DNA of 64,000 bases, taken from positions 256,160,977-256,224,976 of the forward strand of contig NC_066580.1 of NCBI RefSeq assembly GCF_024323335.1. Reading direction: 5' to 3'. The notes under the pieces were generated by a model that was not told the origin of the DNA, searched no databases, and was given only the letters and a program-made list of their open reading frames with translations. Positions 21,979 through 34,781 of this stretch are shown here, one piece after another (position 1 is the first letter of the stretch; each line of letters begins with the position of its first letter). Position numbers and translations under genes: made by a program. The stretch is from Lathyrus oleraceus. Lineage: Eukaryota; Streptophyta; Magnoliopsida; Fabales; Fabaceae.

Positions 21979-23583
21979 TTATCTTCGAACTTCACTCTGC
22001 TCCGCATGCACCGGCATGGGATTTGTCGCAACATTTGGCCTAATTGGCGTGAAAGAAATTGCCTTACTGTCAATTAGGTCTTGGATTTTGTGTTTGAAGG
22101 CCTTGCAATTCTCCACTGTGTGCCTTGGGGCACCCATGTGATACTCGCAGTGAGCATTGGCGTCATAGCCTGGCGGATAGGGTGGAGTTGTAGGCGTTAG
22201 CTCCTTCAAAACAAGTGATACATCCTTTAGCAGGTAGGGGAGGTTCTTGCTGTATGGTATTGGCAAAGGATCGAAATGTCTTTCTGGCCTCCTTGCCCTA
22301 TGCTGGTTAGGCTAACGTTGTTGTGGAGCATGTTGTTGTTGATTTTGGTGTGGCTGCTGGTAAGTTGGTTGTTGATACGACTGCTGATGTTGTTAATGAT
22401 ATGGTTGCTGATATGGTGGCTGATATGGCGTTGGGATGATAGCGGCAGTCTGATGGTAAGGTATAGGAACATACAGATGTGCCCTATATCCTCCTCCTCC
22501 CAATATGGCATTGGCCTGAACCTCTGGCTTCTTTGGGAGATTGGGATATGGTTTCTTCATCCCACCCGAAGCATTGGCGGCACATGGTAGCTTTCCTTTC
22601 CTGATCTAGCTCTCAATTTGTTCTCCCACAGAGACAACCTTAGCAAAATTTGGTAAGCTGGATCCTACCATTTTCTCCATGTATTGAGCATGAAGAGTTC
22701 CCATGAACATATAAATCAGTTCTTTATCAAGTAGAGGAGGTTAGACACAAGCTGCAACCTCTCTCCACCGCTGCGCGTATTCCTTGGATGATTCGTTGTT
22801 GCGTTGAGTCATGTTTTGCAACTGGGTGCGATTGGGCGCTAAATCAGTGTTGTATTGGTAATGCCTAAGAAATGCTTCAGCGAGGTCTCTCCATGACTGA
22901 ACCTGTCCTCTCTCCAACTGCATGTACCACTCCAAGGATGCCTCACTGAGGCTATCTTGGAAGTAATGAATCAAGAGTTGATCATTGCTGATGTGGGAAG
23001 CCATCTTGCGATAGTAAGCTCTGAGGTGAGTTCTAGGGTAGCTGATCCCTTTGTACCTGTCAAAGTTCGGGACTTTGAATTTTTGCGGAATCACGAGGCT
23101 TGGTACCAAGCACATGTCAACAATGTCCAAACCGAGAGTAGTGTGAACCTCCAAGGACTTGAATTTCTCTTCCAAAGCATGGAGTCTCTCAACAGTTGGG
23201 TCTAGGAGACCTCAAACAACAGGTTTGGTAGGTTGTGGCATGAAGAAAGCATCATACTGGTCTTCATCACCCATCATGGATCCATGTCGAGTAGATGTAG
23301 CAGAATGCTCATGGGGGTTCACATTGTCCATTGGGACAGGAATAGGAATCGGTCCTCCTCTAGGATGGGCATGGTTACCATCAAGATCAGTCACTCCAGG
23401 GATGCTAAGCGATGGTGATCCAAACTGAGCAGCAACTTTTCTAGCTTCGACGCTAGTCTCAACATCCTTTTCCTTCTGAGCTAGGAGCAACATGGTCTCA
23501 AGCAAATGATCCATCTTAGCCTACATGGAGTCAATGTCTGTCCTCATCGAAACTTGGTTTGCCTCAAGCTGTTCGAGTGTCAT
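21979..23583 (-). pseudogene. gag: Ogre-A gag pseudogene
   Basis: Read from the ATG at 23583, one frame runs to 21979 without a frameshift but with about six nonsense codons, near 23523, 23212, 22741, 22617 and two in the Gln-rich part around 22300-22400. Upstream is an N-terminal coiled-coil-like segment. The retroviral-type Gag core lies at about 23175-22741. A Gln/Tyr/Pro-rich linker follows. Near 22160 is a cysteine-histidine box of spacing CX2HX5HX4C in place of the usual zinc knuckle, followed by the conserved FKHKIQDLID-type segment. The protein would have built the particle; this copy cannot. The decay is by nonsense changes only. Confidence 0.85.
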
Positions 23584-24529
23584 CTTGTAGTTGCGGCGTG
23601 TCTCGTACCGATGTCGAGTAGTCAGTGTTACTAGACAAAGGGTAGAATATGGTGTAAGTTTTTGTTTCTGGAAGATGATATGCAATGCATGTTAAATGCA
23701 TGAAATTTTGCCATGTTTTTTTATATGCAATGGAATACAATGCAATACTCATGATTATACGTATGTCGTGTAAGTCAGGGTAATAAGAGGATGTATAAGT
23801 GTCTTTGATTACTGAAATTCCCAAGGGTAAGCTCTAAGATTAATAGGTTCCCAAAGTCATTGATTCTTCTTGAGAACGTCACTGCCGTGACGAAAACTTG
23901 TCGGGCAGTAATACCCTTAAGATATTCTCGTCTAGGTGAGGTCTTCGTATTGTCCCAACAAGGAAAGCTCCATGGGGATTCTACTACACAACTCTAAAGT
24001 CCAAGGTTCTAATAAGGTTCTCAGAGTCATAGATCGAGGTTGGAAATATTAATGTAAGAAAGTAATACGTCCAAGGGATCTCATCTGATTGGGGCTTTCG
24101 TATTAACCCAACAAATATGAAACTTCGTAGATTAATACTACATAACCGCCAGATATAATGGGTTAAAAGTTCCTTAGAGTCATTGATCCAACTTGAGAAT
24201 TCTATCATCGTGACGAAGACTCGTCAGGCAACAATATCTCAAGAGAATCTCCTCTAGGTGGGGTCTTCGTATCTTCCCAACAAGGAAGACTCCTTGTGGG
24301 CGTCCAGTACGCAACCACCAACTTAATCTTATGGTTTTTCTCAGACTCAGGTGGAGAGCCTATCTCACCGAGTACCAACACTCAGAGAACCCCAATAGTA
24401 TCATAGGAAATAAACCACAATACAACAATTACAATAGAATAACAGAATAAAGATAACAAAGAAACAAGGTTAACACTCAATACAGAAATTGAACTAAGTT
24501 AGGCTTCACTCTCTCTTGCTTGGAGCAAA
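23584..24529 (-). other. Ogre-A leader with three tandem ~165-bp repeats
   Basis: Non-coding leader between PBS and gag. Three degenerate units occupy about 23845-24330. Each has an AGTCATTGAT block, a GTGACGAA..CTTGTC block and a GGTCTTCGTAT..CCAACAA block. No reading frame is supported. Confidence 0.6.
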
Positions 24530-24548
24530 GTCCCCAGCAGAGTCGCCA
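24530..24548 (-). other. Ogre-A primer-binding site
   Basis: Minus-strand TGGCGACTCTGCTGGGGAC, two bases after the LTR end. It is identical to the Ogre-B PBS. tRNA-Arg is the primer reported for Ogre elements; I did not check the tRNA match. Confidence 0.9.
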
Positions 24549-24731
24549 TCTGACGCACCTCTAAAATTGCGATCCCTCATGATGGACACGGAAAACGTTT
24601 TAGTTCGAACAGAGTCGCCACAGAACTTTATTTATCCCAATGAAGGAATAGGAAAATATCGATAAAACCTTTCGGAAAGTAGAATAATGGTCGTCGCAAC
24701 CATATTCGGGTTCGGGAGTCGATTACATAAC

Positions 24732-24772
24732 GGGAAGGTATTAGCACCCCTCACGTCCGTTGTACTCAATAG
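24732..24772 (-). other. Conserved U5 module (AGTA hairpin plus GGGGTGCTAA), right LTR
   Basis: The GGGGTGCTAATACCTTCCC motif is intact (24750-24732). The hairpin arm has mutated to CTATTG against CAACGG, so the stem is weakened compared with the left LTR. Confidence 0.55.
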
Positions 24773-24906
24773 GAACCTTTTAGGTTAATTTGTGATTTGA
24801 ATGTTAACTATGTTATTTGTTTTCTTCGAGTGAATAAAGGTTAAAATTTGAGATGAATGGTAACCTCAAAAGCGGGAAAAGGGAGGTTTTTTATTAGTGT
24901 GCTCGT

Positions 24907-24955
24907 CAAGATCTCGCAATCTCGTGCCTACGTATCCTTATGGTGCAATAAGGAT
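24907..24955 (-). other. U5 double-hairpin module (TACGTAGGCA), right LTR
   Basis: In element sense the inner stem is ATCCTTAT-TGCACC-ATAAGGAT, 8 perfect pairs, longer than in the left copy. Then come TACGTAGGCA (24934-24925) and the CGAGAT/ATCTTG hairpin. Confidence 0.6.
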
Positions 24956-25204
24956 ATCAGAGCATTCTTACTTCGGGGAACTACGGTTGGTTGGTGTCCT
25001 CTAATGAACAGCTGTTTAGATCGTATTCTAAAGGCTAAACGTTGGCTTGTCTACTCTTGGCGGAGGCTTAAGCACTAGTTTGTTGTGCGCATTAGAAAGG
25101 ATTAAATAGTGTTGAATATTTTGAAAAGATTTTGATCACACAGGGTGACAAGTTGAGTTAATATGTCTGAAAAGATAGATTTGATGTGTTGAATATTTTT
25201 GTTG

Positions 25205-26000
25205 AATGACGATTACTCGGATAGTCGAGTAAGATAACTCGTATCCTAATTATCGAGGAGAGGAATCGAAGGCTCTAGACCATCTCCCTTTTCATCCTTA
25301 ATAGTAAAAGGATTTGATGATAGTTAAGGTGTTTTGACTGGATGACGAATACTCTGATAGTCGAGTAAGACAACTCGTATCCCAATAAACGGAAAAAGGA
25401 ATAGAAGACTCTATACCACTTTCTTTTTCATCTGAGTGATTATGAAATTAGGTTTGTGTATCGTTGATGTATTTTAGAAAAAATGACAAGCGCTCGAATG
25501 GCTGAGTAAGACAACTCATATCCAAGCATTTGAGGAGAGGGATCCAAGGCTCAAGACCATCTCATTTTTCAAATAGTTTATTTTGAAAATAATTTGATTA
25601 AGTTATAAGTTGGTGGAAAAATGACAATTGTTTGACTAACCGAGTAAGAGAACTCGTATTCAATCAATTGAGGATAGCAGTTGAAGACTCAAAATCGTCT
25701 CCCTTTTCACATTGTTATTACGAAAATAATTTGATTTAATCTTGGAAAAGGTTTGTAAAGAAACGACGATTGTCTAACTGACCAAGTAAGAAAACTCGAA
25801 TTCAAACAATCGAGGAGAGGAGTTAAAGGCTTAAAACCATCCCCCTTTTCACTTCGTTATTACGAAAATATTCCGTTTTGGTTGTGCTTAGGCGAGTTAG
25901 AAATGACAACTATTTGACTAACCGAGTAAGAGAACTCGTATTCAAATAATCGAGGAGAGGAATTGAAAACTCAAAACCATCCCCCTTTTCATTTCCAAAT
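25205..26000 (-). repeat. Six tandem ~140-bp repeats, right LTR
   Basis: Homologous to 2450-3240 with the same number and order of units. Confidence 0.75.
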
Positions 26001-27689
26001 CAAATGGTATTTAATTGTGATTAAATATTTTAATTTGATAAAAATATTTGATTTTTGATCGAGGTTTGAATGTGTGTTTATGGATGAATTAAATTATAAT
26101 TAGTGTATCAATCATCTACCTGATCAATTAATAGTCGAATAGGTCTCATTGTAAGAAAGCTCAAGAGTAAGCTATCCGAGGTTGATGGCGATGCATGAAA
26201 GCGATCGACTTACAAGGTTATATAAGGATTATCTCATCATTGAATTGAGAAGTATGAAAGTCTTAAATGATTTAATATAACAATTAGATGGATTAAGGGA
26301 TGAAGGTCATTACGAAAATATAACTTAAATCATGGTTCAAATGAACTTAGGAATTGCACAAGTGAGTTTAATCAAGCACATTCAAGATGATATTTCAAAC
26401 AAACTCTATTATTCAGAATAATGATTAATTTTAAATTAACGAGTAAAGCATTCAAATAAAAGTTGATAAAATAAAAATGTTATTTTTCGTAGCAATAATA
26501 CCCTAATATATATTTTACATGTATCTATAAAAATGAAATAAAGAAATAAATCAACAAGTAAGAAATAAAAAGAAGGTGGGTTTAAAGTGAGAAAAGCCCA
26601 AGTCTGGGCGAATTGCATAACAGTAAAAGGGGGTCAATTAGCCAAACATCTTTGGGCCCAAATCAAAGGATCCACCTGAGCCCAATCAATCTGGTTGACT
26701 TCACAAAGACGCTCTTGACCATCCGATCCATAGGTCTGACTTGGTCAAACGAATTGGGCATATCTAAAGGAGGACCACGATAAGGGACCATGGAGCGTCC
26801 ATACTGGAATGTCCGGTTGACCGCTAGTCAATGGAGATGAGGCATGTCGCAAGGGCGACACTTGGCGTGCATGCGCCAGGCCGAGCGTGGGTACTTAAAC
26901 CCCGCTTCTGAGAACAAGAGTTCATTTTGTGAACTCTATTATCTCTCCTCACTTCAGAGCTTCCTCTCGCTCTGCAAGTGCTTCACCTACGCCGATGAGA
27001 AACCACCGGAGAAGACGGTGGTGGTCGGCCGCCGGCGGCAGCGCCACCTTCTTCTCCGGCCAAACACCATAACGCAATCACCAACCCAATCTCAAATTGG
27101 CCGATGACCACGAATCCGGCTTCAGATTTAACAAAACAATCTCTCTCCGACCAGATCGACGTCCCCCAAAACAAAAACGTCAAACTTCACAAAACCTAAA
27201 CCTCACAGTATCGAACCTATCCTCCACTCCTCCTAACCACGAAGCCGGAATCAAAACCACAATAAACACAAACCAAGGATAAAACCCTAATTCTGAAATT
27301 AAATCAACAACAACAAAGATTTCAAGCAATTATCAAGGGGGTTTTTCTTTGTTTATCAAAGAGAACACGAAGGTACCATGATTTTGAGAAAAATACGAAG
27401 AGATCTACCTAACCGGAGCTAGTCCGACGACGTTGTCTCCGACGACCTTCAGATAAGTCTACTTCCTTCTGCTTTACGACGTCGTCTTCCTTCTTCTCTC
27501 TCAGCACCTTCTAGTGGTTATTTTCTTTGTTTTTGTATGTATTCCTATCGAGGTGAGGGGTTTAGCTCTGTTCCAAAGCGAGCTTCTACGTGAGGGCTCA
27601 GAAGGAATCTTAGAGAAGCTTTGAGTGAGGTTCTCCGGATTCTTGCAGCGTAACGGTAATGTTCCCTCTTTTCCAATGATTGAGTACTC

Positions 27690-27699
27690 TTATATATAG
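27690..27699 (-). promoter_or_regulatory. Ogre-A 5' LTR TATA box
   Basis: Minus-strand CTATATATAA followed by GAGTACTC. It aligns with the TATA of the other LTR. Confidence 0.6.
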
Positions 27700-29542
27700 A
27701 AGGGCTATGGGGTTTCCAAATGGTACACAAATGATCTGTTGGCAATATCTCTAATTCGTTAGAGAATATTTCTTTTTAGATATTGTGGGGACCAGATTTG
27801 GGAATTTGTTACGAGAGGAATTTTCGTTGTCTGTAGCGTGTGATCTTTTTCAGAGATTATATGGTCCCACGAATCTGGTGTTATCTCATCGATTTTCACT
27901 GTTGTAAAAAAATATGGATCGATCGTTTACCGTCGGGAAATTAACTAATGTATGCCTTTGATCTTTTGTTCAAAACACTGCTTGGTGGTCTTTTCTTTTT
28001 TTTCTAACTGATATGAGGACTCAAAACAGTTTGATTTGAATTATGATATTGGTTTTATGTTGTTGGTTTTGGGTGTTGCAGGATTGATTTGTAACTGGAA
28101 GGCGTTTTTGTTGCAGCCTTGCTGTTGCGTTCTTCATTGGAGCTTGGTCCTGCTACTTTTCACTGAGCCATTGCCATTCTTCCCTTTCCCTGTTTTCTGG
28201 AAGCCTCATGCTCTTCCAGTAATTACGTGCACCAACTAGAGGATATTAGGTCATAACCTTCAGAAGAACAAGCAACCCTGCGAAACTTCTATCCTCTAAC
28301 GGGAGAGCGAGAGTTGTGGAGTCCATGGCAACCAAACTCTACGCTAATTGCAATTCGAAGTACTTTATTAAATACAACATGTCCTTTTGTAGTTGAAAAT
28401 GATAAATTTAAATGTCTTGTTTATGCTTTGTGAATGGATGGAATGAAATTAATGGAACTTAGGATTTGGGTTGTAAAGGTACATGAGAATACTGGCTTAG
28501 AGTTACGTGTTGAATGTATTTGGCTAAACACATTGTAATGAATGATACATAGAATACGATGTATAGGGTCTTCAAAATGGTTTGGTTCAAATTTTGTAAT
28601 TGGAATTTGTTAATGTAAATGAGTGGAGTTTCTTATGTGATTTCAATAGTATGGAATGAGTTGTATAGAATACTGAAAATTGAATTGTAACTGTGTGATT
28701 TTAAATGTGCACGAAACATCTTTGTGAAGTGAAATGTAAATAGAGAATGAATATGGTTTATGTGATTTCACATGGCTTAATGATGCTAAATCTGGTGAAA
28801 AACTTTTGAACGGTTTCGGTCCCCTTGGGCAGGCCCTGAAGGCATACATTAATCAAATCATGTTATTTAAATGACCAAACTTGAGTATACACATGGATAG
28901 TTCAGAAGACCAAGAAGTCCACCTTAGGATTATGATTAGGGTTGGGATCCTATGGTTAGAAATGTTCAAGTTGACTTTGGTCATGGTTGACCAAAAAGTC
29001 AACTGTTGACCATAGTCAACAATTGGCCAACACACTTCTCCTTGTACTTTTGGCCAACACACTTCTCCTTGTACTTTCATGTAAGGCACCCTTTCTTGAC
29101 CTAATAACATCTCCTTATTTGAATGAAATTAGATTTTGTGTTTTTTTATATATGAATAATGAATCTTTGAACATGTATTATAATGAAGTGGAATGGATAG
29201 TATGACTTTGACTTAATCATGAGTGATACTCAAGATTAGTACGTGAATGGATAATGACATAGTAGTGAGACGAAACTAAGGTGACGTATCTTCATGATCT
29301 GGATAGATGCCCTAACGAATCAAATTATTTAATGTGATGATTATCCAACTTCAGTCAAATACAAACCCACATGTTCATTCAAGAAATGTACAACGAGACC
29401 TTCACTTAGAGGATCCTGGTGGAGCCTAAACCCTAAGTGCAAGCTAGTAAAATTTCAAAATGCCAAGAAGTTTTAAGGTTATGATGCATGCATTGTGGTA
29501 TCCATAAAAACAAAAGTGCCTGGACAAAATTGGGGTATGACA

Positions 29543-31735
29543 ACATTTAGTATAGTCTGTTTCTCAATTTTAGGCTTTGTTATATAGACTTGGGAAAGTG
29601 TCAATAATATCGGTACCGTCCTAACACCCTAATATCCCTAAGTATTTGACATTGATCTGATTGACCAATATGCCAAGACCTTAATATTGAGTTACTTTAA
29701 GTATCCCCTTGGGTAATTTATACTAGTTGTCAACACCATCCTAAAACACACATGAGTAAGGAAGCCGATGCATATAAGTGTATGATATCAAGCAAAAAAA
29801 AAATACATATAATGAATAAAATCTATGATAAGATTTGTCCCTTCTAAGTTAGGTGATCCTTACCCAATCATTTAGCCCAATGATATGAATTCTTAAAAAT
29901 TCAGTTGATACTTAAGTAAAATATGCTAAGTAAGTGCAGAAAAAGTGAAAACGAGATCATAGTCTCTAAGAGGTTAACCTTCCTTGAATGTGTATGGATA
30001 ACGGGCTTTATGTCATTATGCTAGAATGAAAAAGGGGTTGAAAAAGAACAAAGAATGTAGATCGAGTTATAATGGCATGATTCGAATTGGTTTTGCATTG
30101 GGGGGAGTTTTTGTCCATGAAATGCGGATGTGTGTCACTACGATACCCTTATTATTGTTGTCTAGTACCTATTTATATAACATTAGCCTAGCCATCTCGT
30201 ACTACTTAGAGCGTCGTCATGCCTATGTTTCAGACATTGTACTTAATTGTTTTTCATGTGCGTTAGGTGATTGCTTCATGCCAACCAAATGTCTAATTAT
30301 GGGGGAATTCGATAACGAGAAATCGTATCGTGTTTTTAGGCCTATTTCACATGTTATCACTATATGTTTTTATGCATTTTATCGCATTTTTACTTTCATT
30401 TTATTCATTTAGCAGTTGTTAGCCGATTTGATTGGAGATGTTAAAGCCTTGCGGAAAAGGAGCGAAAAAGGCGCTAAAGAGGAGCAAAAGAGTTGGTTTT
30501 AACCATTCTGAACAGATGATGTTCGCCACCTGCTAGATGGTCTTTGCCATCAATAATGCCTGCCATGTCACTTAACTATTGAAGGAATGGTGTTTGCCAT
30601 TACCCTAATGGCATTCGACATTATCATGCAAAAAGTAGTTCTGCATAGTGGGCACGATCAAAACAGTTGCCAAGGCTATGAGATCTATATATAGGGCCAT
30701 TTTTGGAGTGTTAGACATCAATCGAATTTGCGCGAAACCTTTGTAAAAATTCCTTCTTTGTTTTAGGTAGAAAATTACCTCTAAAGTGGCAGTAACTCAC
30801 ATCGAGGGATTGTCACACCCCTTTTTTATTTCTCTGTAACGTTTGTATTTTGGATCAAGAACAAGCTTTCCTCCATTTTCAAGTTCAACTTAATTCAAGT
30901 TTCATTTTACGTAATTTCAGGTTTCTTTTTACCGCTTTTAATATTTGTATGTTTTAGTGTTTTTATTACTTGCATGCCATGATATTCTCAGTTATGAATT
31001 CTTTAATCATGTTTCCCTCAATTAATACCATGCCTTACTAAATTACCTTGAGTCTGGCGTATGAGGATCGTCGTTATTGATGTGACTGGGTAGAAATAAT
31101 AGGCACGATTATATGATTTAATTATGTTTTGGCTTTAGTTTACAAATGTATGTTTTATTGTTTTGGCACAAGAGTGTAGAACAAATCAAGGTTCAGTCTG
31201 ATAGCGCGAGAGTGTGAGAAAGGAACCAGATAGTGGAAACAAGGCATCGATCCTAAAAATAGCGAGAGTGCTTTAGGCATCGTTTAGGATCTCATTTACT
31301 TTCAAAAGATGCTTTCTAATTAGAACGGGTGAGCGAGAGAAAAATCATGTGGTTAAGAGGTGTGGTCTTTGTCGATAGCGCGAGAGTGTGAGACGGGACC
31401 TTTAAGTCGATATTTTCTACATAACGTAATAGAGTTGTATTTAGTGCCCAAATTTTACCCAAGCCCTTAGGAAAACGGAATCCATATCTTGGACTCATTT
31501 TTATCATAACTTTTAAACTTTTAGATATTAGTATTTTTATTCCTGTTCATAACCTGATAACCTTTAGCCTTAGCTTTGCATTGCAATAATAGATAACATT
31601 AGTTTGACTATTATTCTATGTGGGTTTGATAATCTTTTCAAACTACACATTAGACTGTGCACTTGCAGTCATCATCCGGCAGACACGCCTGTCTGTGATC
31701 AATCATCTAAACCTATAATATCCGATAGATGGGAT
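29543..31735 (+). repeat. C: old Ogre LTR remnant (5' LTR, start missing)
   Basis: About 2.2 kb starting at the Ogre-A edge. TATATATA at 30686-30693 is the likely promoter. GCGAGAGTGTGAGA-type words recur four times between 31200 and 31390. The end is set near 31735 because GATCACGACTCTGGGAAC resembles a primer site and the sequence after it leads, once Ogre-B is removed, into the C leader and ORF1. A 128-codon open frame at 30026-30412 is in U3 and unsupported. It lacks the U5 modules seen in A, B and D. Confidence 0.5.
30686..30693 (+). promoter_or_regulatory. C LTR TATA box
   Basis: TATATATA followed by GGGCCA, about 1 kb before the LTR end. Confidence 0.5.
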
Positions 31736-31802
31736 CACGACTCTGGGAACTTTGTAGGACCTGCTCTACATGTTTTTATCCTTAGTACACTCCTTTGGGA
31801 TG

Positions 31803-31807
31803 GTTAT
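31803..31807. repeat. Ogre-B target-site duplication, left
   Basis: GTTAT, matching 52151-52155. A third copy at 46129-46133 belongs to the captured flank. Confidence 0.9.
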
Positions 31808-32216
31808 TGTCATACCCCGATTTTGCTCCTGAATTTTTTATGTTTGTTTGGCATGCTTGGCCTAACCTAACTTTGGTTTTACATGAGGTTTGGTTTTGAT
31901 CCAAAGTCAGGGTGTTGTGATTGTGGATACCTTTATCGTCTGGGTCATCTGAACAACCAAGTTTCTTGTGTTTCTAACCACTTGCCAGTCGTGTTATTGG
32001 TTCATGGATACTATAACCTTATGGTCTTATTTCATGGTTTTGTTCATACACATTATCAGTCAAGTCATTTTCTTCTCAAGAGTCGAACATTCAAGCCAAT
32101 TGTGAAAACAATCTCCAATCATTTTTTCAAACCATTTCAATCTATTTCATCCATTTTAAACCAGTACATGTGATTCCATACAAGAAAAATAAAAAAATTG
32201 ACACTTTTGACCAATT

Positions 32217-32412
32217 GTTGACTTTGGTCAACAGTTGACTTTTTGGTCAACTTTGACCAAAGTCAACCCAAATCCATTAAACCCTAAATTCACCCATAAT
32301 TTTCCATTGAATATCCATTTACAAGAAAAAATACAAAAAAAAAATGAACTTTGACCAGTTGTTGAATTTGGTCAACAGTTGACTTTTTTGGTCAACTTTG
32401 ACCAAAGTCAAT
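32217..32412. promoter_or_regulatory. Two W-box palindromes in Ogre-B U3
   Basis: Each has GTTGACTTTGGTCAAC-type and GGTCAACTTTGACCAAAG-type arms around a T-rich loop, rich in TTGAC cores. Both are repeated in the 3' LTR (about 46541-46738). Confidence 0.5.
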
Positions 32413-34770
32413 TCACCCGTCTTCTGACCATCCAAAGCCTAATCTAGCCCTTTTTCCTTGATTCTTCATCCAATTGCCATGTTGGTTGTGTTTTCTTTTG
32501 GTTGCTTCATTTCCAAGCAAGTGGCTTTATTTTCAATCTCATATGTACCTTGCCTTGCTTGGCATTTTGGCTTTTCAAACCTTGGTTTTGTGACACCATT
32601 GAATCCATCATCTGATGCTTAATCCAAATGTAACACTTCTTGCCTTGTTACTGCAGCAGACCGTTCAGCAATCCCGCAGCATACCATGACCAGCTGCAGC
32701 CATGTACCTTGGAGTAGCATTCAGTCCATTAACAAACAGCAGTAACATGTGTTCACCATGGCATAACCAACAGATGCAAGCCAATCCTGCATCAAACACC
32801 TGCAGAACCGTGTAAACTTACATCAATTAACCAAGCTGCATCAATACATGTGACTCAGAACCAAGTGAGAACATACTTGAAACACCTATCTAGCCTCATT
32901 TGCAGAACCAAAAAAGTCAAGTTGCAATATCATAATTCTGCAGCACTGAACATCTGTTGCAACAGGAGACAGCATAACCATACCTTTGTGACCTGAGATC
33001 AATGTGAACCTGTAATGCAAGAGCAACTTCACACATTGAGTCATCAATCCATATTGACCATGATGCTACTCCTCATACCAGGGCGCATACTAGCTGAACC
33101 AGGCTAGTGATCCTGCTGCAAAACCAAGACAGAAACAGTCATCCATGAAGTTTGCAATGCACTCAAGTCAAGGTAATCACAACATAAATCACAACCCATG
33201 GGATACATAAATCAGTATGAATGGGCATGGAACTAGCTAATAACAAATTGATCTTGCATATTGGAATTGAAACCAAGCCATGCAACCAAGGTTCTTAGTG
33301 AAGGCTAGTCAAACTGTTCAGTCCAAAACAACATGAAATAATTTGCCAGGTTATGCAAACCCTCATCATTAGCTAGTTACAACAGGTTGTATCCAAGGTG
33401 AAAGACAGAAACATAATGCAGAATACCTGTTAAACTAAACCTTACATCATGGTTTAAGTCCAAGCCCTTTGAAATCTAGCCTAATGCAAACCTGAAGCTG
33501 AATCATGTTGCAAAATCAAGTTGGAATCATACTGCTGAACCTAGTTGAAACCCTGTTGCAGAAGCAAGTTGAAGCCATAATGCACAAGGCAAAATCTACT
33601 GGACAAAACATTGGCAAACTCAGGACACACCTAACATTGCTACAGTCTGGTCTAGAATTAACAGCATCTCACAGCATCCTGCAAGCCAATGTGCGCATAA
33701 TAACAACCCTGTAACATTATCCAATGGTAAACAATTCACATTAACAGAACCTAAACTGAATCCACACCCTTCTAAAAACCTTGCCAAGGTCAAAGGGAAC
33801 CTGCAGACCACAACCATGGAAAACCTGTATCAAGCTGCTTCTAAGATCACCAAACCACAGTGCAAAACCTATAAACAGTTAGAGCCACACCAATGCTTTG
33901 GGCAAAGGGCACAACATGAGTTCACAGACTAGACAAAACCAATTAGTGCCAACCTGTGCAAAATCAAACGTGACAATTTACCCTATGCTGAGTTGGAAGA
34001 ACATTTCCACAGAGTCCATCCATGTGCACTACCAAAAACCAGCTATGGAAACAGTAGGCTAAACATGCCTTAATCTTGCTTCATTAAGTCAAAGTTGTTT
34101 AAGCTTTGAGCTGTGATGATGAGCCAAATCTAGGCATGCTTGCTGCAACAAAAGAAATGAAAAAGACTTGTGAAACACTGAACCAAACCTATGTTACCAA
34201 CATCCACAATTCAAAAGAAAAGGTGAAGCGATTAATCATAACCAACAAGCAGGAATTATCACACCTTACACTCATGCTTTATGCAAGTCTAGCTCTGCAA
34301 CCTCAAGCCAATTCAAGGTCCTGCATCATGGTTCAAACAGAGGAAATTGAAAAAAAAGAGTACTTCGCCTGCATTATAACACAGTGAACGTCATTAGTGC
34401 ACCATCCAAGAACATCTATTGCAAGACATACATTATTACTTACCATCAAAATGAAACAAACAAGTGCAAGGCCAATTCGAGCATGTTGCAGCAAACCAAG
34501 CTCACCATTTTTTACTGCGGTAAAAAAGGGACACATTAATCAGTCGAATTGCAAAATCCAAAGTGCAAAATCATTAACCAACAGTCAGAGGGCAAAATCC
34601 AAAAATATCCCAAATTGGTATGAGGTCAAAGCAGAGAAGAAAGTTTGTGAAGGATACCTTTTCTTGAATCTAACATGGATGGGGTAGTTCTGTTTTTGAG
34701 CATCCAAAGTGCTTTGCAGAATTACTTTTCTGGAACATCAAGGACCCTTTTCAAATCCTAGCTGTGGAAA

Positions 34771-34781
34771 TATAAAAGGGG
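34771..34781 (+). promoter_or_regulatory. Ogre-B 5' LTR TATA box
   Basis: TATAAAAGGGG, conserved in the 3' LTR near 49096. Transcription would start about 34800, leaving about 3 kb of R-U5. Confidence 0.65.

Larger units (their letters stand above)
24551..29542 (-). repeat. Ogre-A 5' LTR (right copy)
   Basis: 4,992 bp, starting TGTCATACCCC at 29542 and ending ...GCGTCA at 24551 in element sense. It lacks the TA expansion of the other copy and has instead a tandem duplication of about 30 bp at 29028-29083. TATA box on the minus strand at 27690-27699, six tandem repeats at about 25205-26000, and a W-box palindrome at 28970-29020. Confidence 0.88.

Noticed and set aside
30026..30412. 128-codon open frame with hydrophobic segments
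   Set aside because: It lies in the C LTR upstream of its TATA box; no recognisable domain or partner.
31353..31807. Treating the 455 bp shared with 45679-46133 as the first part of a longer LTR
   Set aside because: The start would lack TG and have no target duplication, while a start at 31808 gives TGTCATACCCC (as in Ogre-A) and GTTAT on both sides.
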